Positions 9,722 to 20,310 of a stretch of DNA of 64,000 bases are shown here, one piece after another. Source of the stretch: Gliomastix tumulicola (Eukaryota > Ascomycota > Sordariomycetes > Hypocreales > Bionectriaceae); assembly GCA_001599755.1 (NCBI GenBank), contig BCHX01000002.1, positions 3,082,330-3,146,329 of the forward strand. The letters are read 5' to 3'. Below the pieces are notes generated by a model that saw only the letters and a list, made by a program, of their open reading frames with translations, had not been told where the DNA came from and did no database searches. Every line of letters starts with the position of its first letter. Position 1 is the first letter of the stretch. Position numbers and translations under genes: made by a program.

Positions 9722-10759
9722 ATGGGGCCCATGTCAAGGATGCTCACTCACTTGCGTGGCCTCGTTCTCACGGTGCCCTTCGTCTCATACCTCTTACTCG
9801 CTGACATTGCCCTCTCGTTGCTTCTGCCGCTGAAGTTCCTGGCACCGCGCTTCGTCTACGATGTATCCTCTAGGATCGCCGCCTCAGTGTGGTCATCTAT
9901 CCAGACTATTTTCGTCCGCCTCAACGGCGCCGTCATCACCACCAGCGGCGATGCACTGCCGTTTGGCGAGTCTGCCATCGTCATCTCCAACCATGTTGCC
10001 TGGTGCGACTTCTACATGATCCAGGCCCTGGCTCTCCGCGCCGGGATGCTGGGCCGCTGCAGGTACTTTGCAAAGAGACAGCTGCGGGTGGTCCCTTTTC
10101 TTGGCTGGGGCCTGTGGGCGATGGGCATGCCCATGGTTAGCCGCAACTGGCTGAGGGATAGATCGGAGCTCGACCACGTATTCGGCCGTATGATTCGAGG
10201 CAGCTACCCTACCTGTAAGCACCGTGGCACCTTGAGAAGACACGCGAGACATGGCTTGGGCGTGCAATATCTATGACAGATCCCAAACTGACAATGAACC
10301 GCTTGGACAGGGCTGGTTAGTTTCAGTGAGTCGACTCGCTTCTCGCCAGCCAAGTATGAGCAGTCGCTGCGGTGGTGCATGAAGACCGGCCACTCCCAGC
10401 CCCAGCATCTTCTCTACCCCCGGACCAAGGGGTTCATAGCCACCGTCCAACAGCTTCGCACCGCGTCTCACGTCAAAGCTGTGTATGACTTGACGCTGTG
10501 CTACCAGCAAGGGCCTAGCTTTCAGAAGGCGCCGTCGATGTGGGACACGCTTAGCATGCCGGGTCTCAGCAGCCGCATGGGCTATCGGTTCCATGTTCAT
10601 GCACGGCGGTTCCCAATGGAAGAGCTGCCAGAGAAGAGCGAGGACCTCGCCTCGTGGCTGGAGGAACGCTGGCTTGAGAAGGGCGAGTGGCTTGAGACAC
10701 AGCGGCAGAGGCAGATGCGGAGTTGCGTGACTCTAGAACATGAGAAGGGAGAGGACTGA
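9722..10759 (+). CDS. Lysophospholipid acyltransferase, PlsC/LPLAT family, 313 residues
   Basis: Exons are 9722-10214 and 10311-10759, joined across a 96-base intron with donor GTAAGC. An N-terminal hydrophobic segment at about 15-40 should anchor the enzyme in a membrane. The catalytic HX4D motif is NHVAWCDFY (His91, Asp96), and FSESTRFS (around 169-176), created across the exon join, matches the second acyltransferase block (usually EGTR). Enzymes of this group move an acyl chain from acyl-CoA to a lysophospholipid such as lysophosphatidic acid, lysophosphatidylinositol or lysocardiolipin. The SEST form resembles the yeast Cst26/YDR018C and lysocardiolipin branch more than bacterial PlsC, but the substrate is inference. 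The C-terminus is charged and helical. Other in-frame ATGs at 9731 and 9740 could be the true start. Confidence 0.86.
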
Positions 10760-12187
10760 CCACGGATGTCGTATCAGCGGGGCATCGAAGGCAGCCAATT
10801 CATGATCCAGACTCAATCATGTCTCAACCGTTATTGACCATGGACTGCCACATATGGTCCAGGGTAGGATTGGTGGCTGTAGCAACTATGCACGACGCAT
10901 GAAGGTTGTCAGGTTGTCATGTGGGCGTCAGTGTTTTTCTTCATCACTCGCTAAGAGGTTGCATCAATGCAGAGCCACTACCATAAACAGAACGGCACGA
11001 AGTAACCCTCTGCAGCGACCAGCGCTGTTGGGGGAAAACGCGAGCAGTGAAGTGGTGTGCTGTGACTGGTTCCTAGTGCATCGACCCCGCTTATTGTGTC
11101 GGTTCCCCTGTCGGACGATGAGAGGAGGCACGAGGCCATCACAACAAAAGAATTTCGTCTCTCCTGACCTGGATGAGTCGAGTATCGAGGGAATCGTACC
11201 ATTGGTAGGCGGTGAGATCGTTTCCTGCTCCCTGGAGTCCAAGTGTTCCGGGTTGCGTGTTTCGAAGCGAAGTTCGACAAGTGCACCCACTGAGAGAGTA
11301 ACTCGAAACAAGGCCCATGCAGTGCTAAGTTAGTGGCATTTGTTGGCGGCGCACTGTGTCAGGTGTCTCGTGCAGGGGTCCATCAAGTCCCTCTGCTGCA
11401 TTTACAGGGGTTCAAGCCCCCCCTGATTGGGATCAACGCCCGCAAGACCCCACCCGCCTTATCTAATCATTACTGTACGCACACTGTGCGCGCTCTGTTA
11501 CCTCCTCTGTTGTGGGTTGTGGGGGGGTGAGTGTGACGGCAACCCGACCTCTGCCTCTATTTTCTCCTTGTCTGTTTCCTGGCTCAGCAGTGACAGCCCT
11601 CCTGGTGGCCGAATTCTTGCGAACTGTTTGCTCTCGCTCGTGGCTTTGTCGGGGAATCGTCTCTGGCTCTGACCCGTCCCTCGACGCGCATCTGGATCGA
11701 CTTTTGTTAACCACGGAGGCTGCGGCGGCAACGACAACGACCACGACTTCGATCGAAATACGGTTGAGGCGGCTCTGAGCCGTGCCCCCCAGCACTGGCA
11801 CAATCGACCGCAGTCGCCGCCTCTGGCGCGAGAGTGCCCGTGTTCTCTCGCGGACGGGAAGCGCAGTGCCATTGGCCTCCAACTCTGCCGGCCGAGAACC
11901 CCAATCGTCGCTCCATCACGCTTCCGACAACAACTCGCTCGACCGCCGTCATCCGCCGTGATACACGCTTGTCGAGAGAAGGGCCGCCGTCAGTCATGTA
12001 TCCGACTCCTGCAGGTCTATAGTCCTGGCTTCTTTGCCAGACCCGGCCTCACAACTTTCTTATTCAGTCGACCGACACTGCCCATCTCGTCGTCGCCAGC
12101 TCCGCATTGTTCCTGCGGCGCCACCACGCAATATTTGTTTGTTGCATCGCATAGCCAAATCAGCCCAACGGTTACACATTCCTCGCC
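10760..12187. other. Intergenic region upstream of the Rim15-type gene
   Basis: Holds the acyltransferase 3' end and the promoter and long leader of the kinase gene. Short open frames at 10854-11333 and nearby show no domain. The 600 bases before the ATG at 12188 are C/T-rich, as in fungal 5' UTRs. Confidence 0.55.
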
Positions 12188-15100
12188 ATGGACCCGTCCA
12201 CACTGCATCTGGCCCCGCCAGCCGTGACCTCATTGCGAGGACAGGGGGCGGCGGCCATGGAAAGAACGCTTAGTCAGGATATACGAGAGGAACGCGAGGA
12301 GCTGCGTGAGGCTGCTGAGCAGACCCTCAACGCCATTGTAGACCTCAATCTGGATGGCACCATCAAATGGGCGAGCCCATCTTGGACTGACGTCGTGGGA
12401 ACTCATCATGAAAAGCTGCAGGGCACGCACATGTGCGAGCTCATCATGAGCGACAACAAGAACATCTTTACAGATGTCGTTGAGTCGATGAAGAAGGATG
12501 ACTCCAAAAGCCACAGGGTCCGCTTCGCTGCCCAGCTTGGCCCCCTCTCCAAGCTCCGATCTCTGGCAGCCATTGATTTCGGGAGCACAGAACAAGAGCC
12601 ACAAACAATCGATCTCGAGGCCCAGGGGATTATGGTCTACGACAGCGTCTCGGGTGGAGAGAGTCATGTAAGTCAATCCTGCCCTTCGATGGCACTGTCC
12701 TATCTTTCCTGACACGTACTTCAGACTATGTGGATGATTCGGCCCTGGCAGGCCCCTCAAGAGATCCAAATCGATCTTCCCGATGTTATTGTTGACTCGT
12801 TGGGCTCTGGCGCCGAGGTGCTGGCTATTTTCCTGAACCAATTGACCGAGTATGCCGGCGACGATGTCGATGAGAATGTCCGCCCTCCGCCAGCGGTGCT
12901 CTGCCGCATCTGCGAACGCCAGATACAGGCATGGTGGTTCGAGAAACACACGGATTTGTGCCTTCAGGAACATCGGGCGGAGATGGATGTTCAGATGGCC
13001 CAAGAAAGCCTGATCGAGCACCGTCATGCTATAGTAAAGGTCCTCGATGCACTAGAAGCTCGCCAGAGCCGGTCCATGGGCAACGACCAGCCGCCGCTGC
13101 CCAAGGCCGAATACAAAGGCATGCCTATCGGGCCCCCGCCGTCAACGCAGTCATCCCCTGGGACTTCGTTGGCCCGCTCGAGGGAGCGATCGGGAGGATT
13201 TGGGCATGCTAGGGCCCGCTCATTTGCTATCCGACGCCCCCAGGCTCGCATTGTTGAGCTTCTGATGGATCTTTGCGATACAGCCATCGAAGTCAGCACG
13301 CCTTCGCTCAAGGAACCGCTCACACACGACGATAGCGATGATTTGCGGACGCAGTCGCCCCAGTCAGAGTCGAGAATCTCTCAGGTGTTGCAGTGGCAGT
13401 CACCAAGCACCAACACGCTGGAGCAAGAGCACGGGTTGCAGCATCTGTGTGCTGACACAGAGAAGGTCGCTAAAGCAAAGGTTGATGCCGTTTTCCGTCA
13501 CAGGAAAATAATAGAGTATGCGGAACGTATCCGTGTAGAACTTGCGATGCTTGTTCAACAGTGCATTAACGAAGCCATGAGCAAGGCGGAGCGAATTGCG
13601 GCTGGCGAGCTGAGTGATTCAGGGGAGAGTGAGATGGACGAACAACTACCCGAAGACTTTCCTGAAATCGATCCAGAGAAGGAGGACATACCTGCTCCGA
13701 ACGACGAAACAGTGACCGAGCCGAAAACCGGGCTTGGGGAGCAACGGGAGTTCTCTCGTGGTCGAAGAGGGGAGGAGGGAGTGGACAGAACACTAGGTAG
13801 TCCATCTGCCTTGGCCGCAGCGCTTCGACAGGTAGACTTAGCCTCTGGCTCCCGAGCTTCGCGTCCCACCTCATTCGTTGCTTCAACTAGGTCAAGTAGT
13901 CCACGGGAGTGTGCGACGCCCAGATCCCATGTTGGAGGACCGGGTACTGGCAGTCAGCCCCGAGACACACCACGAGACCCTTCTATTCTCTCCGAAAGCG
14001 AGACGGTGGAGAGCGAAGGCAGCATGCGATCTTCGTCACTGGCATCCAGGGCGGCGACACGAACCGAATCGCCCATTTCTGAATTTGGAGACCTTAGGAG
14101 AGCCGCTAGCTCGAGACAGCATCACCGTCGGAGCTTGATTCTGCCAGGCGCGTCTTCACCCCGGCGTCAAGAATCCCCATCACGGCCCGCTGCACCGCCG
14201 TCTCCCCTTCGGATCAAAGCGCGAGGTTTGTCCAATCCTCACGACGGGATCGGCTCCCCTGAAGGGTCACCAATGCTTCCAAGCAGCGACTTCAGCTCGC
14301 CCATCATCCATCCTGTGCGCCATCACCGACGGCAGTCATCTGCAGCTATATCCGACTTCGTCATGAAGCCACCGCCTTCTCCCCGCCTGGGTGGTTCCAG
14401 CCAGCCCCCGCCTCAGGCAAGGTCGACTCAACCTTCCATCAAGGACTTTGAGATTATCAAGCCAATCAGTAAAGGAGCCTTTGGAAGCGTATATCTGTCC
14501 AAAAAGAAGTCGACAGGCGAGTACTTCGCCATCAAAGTGCTCAAGAAGGCAGACATGGTTGCCAAGAATCAAGTTGGCAATGTTAAGGCTGAGAGGGCTA
14601 TCCTTATGTGGCAGGGCACGAGCGAGTTTGTGGCCAAGCTTTACTGGACTTTCTCGAGCAAGGACTACCTCTACCTCGTCATGGAGTATTTGAATGGTGG
14701 AGATTGTGCATCTCTGATCAAGGTCCTCGGTGGTCTCCCTGAGGAATGGGCCAAGAAGTATCTCGGGGAGGTGGTGCTAGGCGTGGAGCATCTACACAGC
14801 AGAGGCATTATTCACCGAGATCTTAAGCCTGACAATCTTCTTATCGACCAAAAGGGCCATCTTAAGCTCACCGACTTTGGACTCTCTCGCATGGGTTTAG
14901 TTGGGCGACAAAAGCGTGCTTTGAATAGTGGACAAGCCGAAGGCACTCCTGACCTCTTAAAGCAGGGACCATTTGCTCGTTCGACGTCAATGGCCTCGTC
15001 AAGGTCTACCTCTCTTGATCTGCATGGCCAGGCCCATGGCTCCCCGTCTAACACGCCGCATATGACACCAGACGTGGGGAGTTTGGGACAGCCATCTTAC

Positions 15101-18022
15101 TTCAGCCTGGGGTCATTCCAGCAGGAGCCTCGACGTATATCCAGCGGCCATAGGAGTGATAGCGGTGGCAGCGAAACGATGAGCCATATGCTTTCAGCAC
15201 TGTCCTTGAATGACGGGGATGCTGTATCACAGGTAGCCGGGCCTAAGCCGGCCATTATCGATGACGAAGTTCTTGTTTCTGGGTCTCCAGAGTTGACGGC
15301 TACGCTGTCCAATACTCGCAGTAGTGTTGATGCTCATTCTCGAAGCTCGACTACTCAGTCAAACATGATGCCCCCGCCTATGGCTCTCTTCGACCCGGAG
15401 GACACCAACCGCCGGTTCGTGGGAACTCCGGACTATCTTGCGCCAGAAACGATCAAAGGCGACAAACAAGACGAGACCAGTGATTGGTGGTCAGTTGGGT
15501 GTATCATGTTTGAGTTCTTGTACGGTATTCCCCCCTTTCATGCTGGGGAAGCTGAGCAAGTCTTCGAGAACATCTTGGCCCGGAAAATTCAGTGGCCGGA
15601 CGACGCGGACAGTGAGCCCGTCTCTGACGAGGCCAAGGATTTGGTCAACAAGTTGCTTTGCATGGAGCCGCCTTCAAGACTTGGCTCAAACAGAGAGGAG
15701 ACCTTCGCGTCTGGCGGCGAGGAGATTCGAAACCATCCATGGTTCGATGGTGTAAATTGGGATTCGCTTCTAGAGGATGAGGCTCAGTTTGTACCTCAAC
15801 CCGAGAACCCCGAGGACACAGAATACTTCGATGCTCGTGGCGCAGTTCTCCAGTCCTTTGCTGAGGAGATGGAAGACCAAGCATCGCCTCACCAGCTATC
15901 GGCTGGCGGATCAGACTATTCAGACCGACCTCACGATGCCCTCTCACGAGTACGATCTCAAGTGAACTCAATGAACCGGAAGCTGATGCCTCTGCACATC
16001 CCACCTCATGTACGAGATCACAAGTCATCCAGACGACTGAGCGAGCCCGTTGCGAACGATGACTTTGGCACATTCGCCTTCAAGAATCTGTCTGCACTGG
16101 GCAAGGCAAATAAAGACCTCATCCAGAAGCTGCGACAAGAGACATTGGCATCACAAAACAACAAGGGCGTGACGAGTCCTGGCGGCGCTGGAAGCACATC
16201 CGGAGCCCAGAATCTTGATGGAAGCCCCTTGCTCGCCAACCCAGTCCAGCGCACGATTTCTAACGCGAAGAATCGTCCGCAATCACCATCCGGCTACGGT
16301 CACTCCAACGCATCTCCAAGCCGGGCATCGCAGCCGTCATCTCCTTTGCTGGTATCATTTGTCGCAGGACAGGGCACTGAGGGCCGACGCAAGGCATCCA
16401 GTAACTCGTCGAGCTTCTCGCATGGATCTGGCGGCTCTCTACAGCCCCCCCCTGCTACAGCGCTTGATATCCCCAAAGTACCGCCTAGTCTCCAAAAGGC
16501 AGCAACCACTGCTTCGTCATCACCTAGCAAACCACGAGGCTCGGGACCACCACCGGGACCATTGGCTGTATCTCCTCAGAAGACAGTGTCGACACCGAAG
16601 CAAGGGAGCATGTCTTCTGCACGCTCTCGGTCCCTGACTGTAGGGTCACAGGAGGGGAGCCCCGTGGCGGCCGACTTGCTAAGCCAGCGGAACCGCAGGA
16701 GCCAGGTGTTTGATATGTCCCCGTCGTCGTCTGACACCGAAGGAGACCGACAAAGCGCACTTCTCCGCGTGCAGCGACGGCGTCAAAGCTCACGACGCCT
16801 GTCCCAAATCAACTTTGACGAGCCCCCGACCTTCCGGCCTCTTGATGTACTCATCTGCGAGGATCACCCTGTTGCTCGGATGGTCATGGAGAAGCTTCTG
16901 GAGAAGCTTCGATGCCGTACCATCTCGGTGCCCAATGGATCAGAAGCGGTACGATACTCGATGAGCGAAGTTAAGTTCGACGCCATTTTCCTGGAGTATA
17001 AGCTACCGCAAATCAACGGCGCCGACGTAGCTCGGATGATCCGCGAAACGCACCATGCCAACTCGCACACGCCCATCATTGCCATTACAGCATACCTCAA
17101 AGAGGTGTCGGGGCCGCATTATTTCGACTCGCTGATTGAAAAGCCCATCAGCTCGTCGAAGCTCACGGATGTGCTTTCGAGTCTGTGTCAGTGGCGCCCG
17201 GAGTCACCCGGCCAGAGTTTGGCAACGACCCCGTCTCCTCGCCCTGCTCCATCCAGTCTTAAGAGGCAAAATATGCGCTTGGAGGACAGCCCGACCTCAA
17301 GCTCATCTGTCTATGCCGGTCGGTTGGGATCGTCGATGCTTGCGAGCCGCGAGGATTCTATTACCTCGAGCGCCTTTGGAGACTCCGAGTCGATCACCAC
17401 CGACGACATGTCAACGGTCATCAGCCGCAAGACTACTGGAGACTGGGAGGCCGGCGGACTGGGTATCATGGAGCCTGACACAACCGCAGCTGTCAGTGAA
17501 GCGCCATCTAGGAGCGTGCCACAACTGACGCTGCAGCGATCCGCTCCCGCTCAGATGGAGAAATCGCCTCGTCCGCCAGAAAAGCCTAAGCCTAAGCGCG
17601 AGGAGAGCAGGCAGGGCGAGGGGACAGAATCGGCGGATGACGAGGACGACGAGCTGGGACTCTCTGGACGAGAGCGTCAGCCGCGTCGAAGCAACGGCCC
17701 GCTGATGACCAAGCCGGTGCTCCCCAGCTCCAAGTTGGGCATTGAGATGATGAGGGCTAATAGCCACGACAGCGCGGTTGGCTCCGAAAGCACACCGGAG
17801 GCAGTCACGCAGGTAGTGACGACGCCGGCCAAGGAGATCGACCACCATGATTTTGGCCTATCATCAACGGTGACATTGACACCACCTACCGCCATCACAG
17901 ACTCGGGAACACCCAACTCGGGCTCGTCTAGTGTTGATGCAACTCCGCGCCCCCTTGGACATGGGGCTGGACAGCTTGTTGGCGATGCCGACGACTCTAC
18001 ACCACGGGCGGCTGGCTCGTGA
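12188..18022 (+). CDS. rim15: Rim15-type serine/threonine protein kinase (PAS, zinc, AGC kinase, receiver), 1925 residues
   Basis: Exons are 12188-12667 and 12725-18022, joined in phase 0 across a 57-base intron. In order: a PAS-like domain (about 35-130, with NAIVDLNLDGTIKW), a zinc-binding Cys/His site (CRIC at 220-223, then HTDLC), Ser-rich linkers, an AGC-type kinase domain from about 734 to 1165, and a response-regulator receiver domain at about 1531-1652. Kinase motifs are complete: GAFGSVY, AIKVLKK, HRDLKPDN (Asp859), DFG (Asp877) and GTPDYLAPE (from 1060). About 180 residues are inserted between DFG and APE, as in Rim15/Greatwall kinases. The receiver keeps the acidic pair (Glu1539, Asp1540) and Lys1633, but the phospho-acceptor position reads Glu1584 in FLEYKLPQING. 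Rim15 in yeast promotes quiescence and stress response when TORC1, PKA and Pho85 signals fall. A conserved C-terminal part is followed by a disordered tail. Confidence 0.95.
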
Positions 18023-19886
18023 ATTCAAGATGCTCAGAACTATAGCTCGAAAGTATTGCTACGATAAGGGACGGTTATTATTTCTTTTGTTTGGTATGGA
18101 ATATGAAAGCGTGGCGTTTCAAAGGAAGTTGGCAACGAAGACAAAAACGGGAGATGAGATGAGACGAGAAATGAGAGAGCGACAGACAACAACAGAGCAG
18201 ACGACGAAAAGAGAGGAGCGGACAGATTCATCAGCAGCTTATCCGACACGAAAATACGCTTTGGTTTTGGCTTATCCAGGCTGCCTCCCTGCCTTGGCTT
18301 ATCTGGATTTCTGGTGTCTGATGACTTTCTTCTTCTCTCCTGACTTCTTTTTTCTCTGGTTGACCGACTTCGTCACGGCTCTTCTGGCGGAATTTGGTAC
18401 TGCTTTCAGCTTCACGGGCTTGTCTTTGGGAAGAGAAGTGAAGAGTTGCCTTCTTCTTTGCCTTTGCTTGAGTTGGTTGGCCTAGGCCTTTTTCTTTTTT
18501 CTTTTTTCTTTTTTTTTTTCCTTTTCTAACGACAATGATTCTTTATCTATATTTGCGGCATTGCTCGACATGCATGCTTCTTTTCTATCATTTCGGGTTC
18601 TTCTGCGAGGACCGGGCATGGGAATTACTTTTATAGGTGTAAGATGAATAGTAAACAAAGACGTTTATAGCGCTCTGGACTCTGGACGGTGTGTCTCGTG
18701 ATCTCGCTCCGGTTCTGCAATGGTCTGGTTCGGCGGCGGACGGAATGACGAATGGATCTCGCATCTGTATGTCGGTCCGTTACGTGCCGGTGGCCGGAGA
18801 TTTGCGCGCCATTCTGCTTGGCCCAGCGCTCACACGACCACATACCAACTTGGGCGCCGCCACGGGTGCCACTCTGATCCACGGACCCCTCACGCTCGGG
18901 GCATCGCATTGCAACGCCAGCCTCGCTGATTTTCGTTTCCGCGGAGCGCGCGCGCCTCCTTGCTCTGCTGAGCGACGGGGGTCGAGAACCTCTGGGACGA
19001 GTCGAGGCGGTGTTTCTTGTCGTTCGACTTGGGATAGCCTAGAGTTTACCCTTACCATTTGCCTCGTCAGGGTTGATAGCTTAGGTGCTTTACCGCGGTC
19101 GTACTCGGTATGTACTGCCCTCTTTTTTTTTTTTCTTCAGACTTCGCCTGAGCGCCAGAGAGGACCTGACCACTAGAACTATGACGGTGCCGTCCGATCC
19201 GGAGAGAATAGCCGGGGCGGATATCCAACCTGAACGGGCCTAACGCCAGGCGAAAAGCTAAGATGGCCGTTCTCCCGGAAGCAGTGCTGAAGAAACGAAA
19301 CGAGAGAGAAAAAACAAAAAAACTTGCGCTTCTTTCGTTGCCATTAGTCAAGACTCCAAAGTCAGTTCCTTTCTAAGCCATCTAGAGCACTCTCTAGGCT
19401 CTCGCTTACCTCGCTCAAGGACGTTAGCCACGCGAGCTGTTGTCCAAAGACGGAAGCACGATGTCCATGCTCGCGACGTGAGTGGTCAATGGATGCGAGG
19501 AGTAGGTTTGGATCTTGCTGGGTCGGTGTGTGTGTCCCATTCCCGGGCTGCTGGGAAATCGTGGAGATGCGCCTCTGACGCAGCCTTGAGGCTATCCCCG
19601 GGGTGGCGCAAAGCGAATCTTTGCCAATCCTCGCGGGCATGAGGTCAAGGGAGTGTCAAATGTCAGATGTCTCAGGCATTCCGCCAGCCGCGGGGGGCAA
19701 AGGAAGGGGCCCTCCCTGGTGATCGACTACGGGAGGTACTTGCCCCTAAGTTTACTGCTACCTTGACCTTACCTTGCTACTGTTTCTGCTACTACTACCT
19801 TCCCTGTGTCGCTGGGTCGTTCCTTACCTCAACCGGCATGGCTTCTTGAAGCTGGGAAGGCGCCGCCTCGGCCTGCGCCTGCCTCG

Positions 19887-19894
19887 TATATAAA
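19887..19894 (+). promoter_or_regulatory. Candidate TATA box
   Basis: TATATAAA lies about 420 bases upstream of the transporter ATG and ahead of pyrimidine-rich leader DNA. TATA-containing promoters are common for strongly regulated genes such as nutrient transporters, but the distance is long and the assignment is tentative. Confidence 0.4.
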
Positions 19895-20175
19895 CCGGCG
19901 CGACCAACGAGGCAGGCTCCTCCCAGTGGCGCTTTCCTCGAGAGGCTTGTCAAAACCGTCTGTCAAAGAGACCCAGTTGCAGGAGCCCATCCAGTGGCTC
20001 TTTCCTCTTTCCTTCTCCATTCCAACCCCTCGAGCCCCTCCCATCTTCATAAAAGCACACACAACAAGGCAGGCGAATCTGAAAACAAATTCAGGTGAAA
20101 CCTTCCCCTCCTTGCCATAGTTGGCCCTTCATTCCAGTCGGCGATCGTCAACAACCTGAGTGAAGCCAGCAAATC

Positions 20176-20193
20176 CTCTCTCTCTCTCTCTCT
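20176..20193 (+). repeat. (CT)9 tract in the leader
   Basis: An uninterrupted CT repeat followed by more pyrimidines ends about 115 bases before the transporter ATG. Such CT tracts are frequent near fungal transcription starts. Confidence 0.6.
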
Positions 20194-20310
20194 TTCTTCC
20201 TAGAAACATTTCTGTCTCTTCTTTTCTCAAGAATACTTGGCATCGGTATCCGGTAGCTGGCCCGCAGGTACCTTAGCTACCTGAAGCTGCGTATCCCCGG
20301 CCGCTTCATC

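Larger units (their letters stand above)
18023..20310. other. Intergenic region upstream of the transporter
   Basis: This 2.3 kb holds the 3' UTR of the kinase gene, with a T-rich tract near 18487-18525, and the promoter of the transporter. Open frames at 18691-19176 (+) and 19362-19640 (-) have no domain or codon pattern that I would trust. No gene is called. Confidence 0.55.

Noticed and set aside
11395..11430. tRNA-like T-arm (GGGGTTCAAGCCCC)
   Set aside because: No matching acceptor stem, D-arm or anticodon arm can be drawn from the flanks.
17931..18485. 184-codon open frame overlapping the end of the Rim15-type gene
   Set aside because: It overlaps the conserved gene in another frame, starts without a good context and has no domain.
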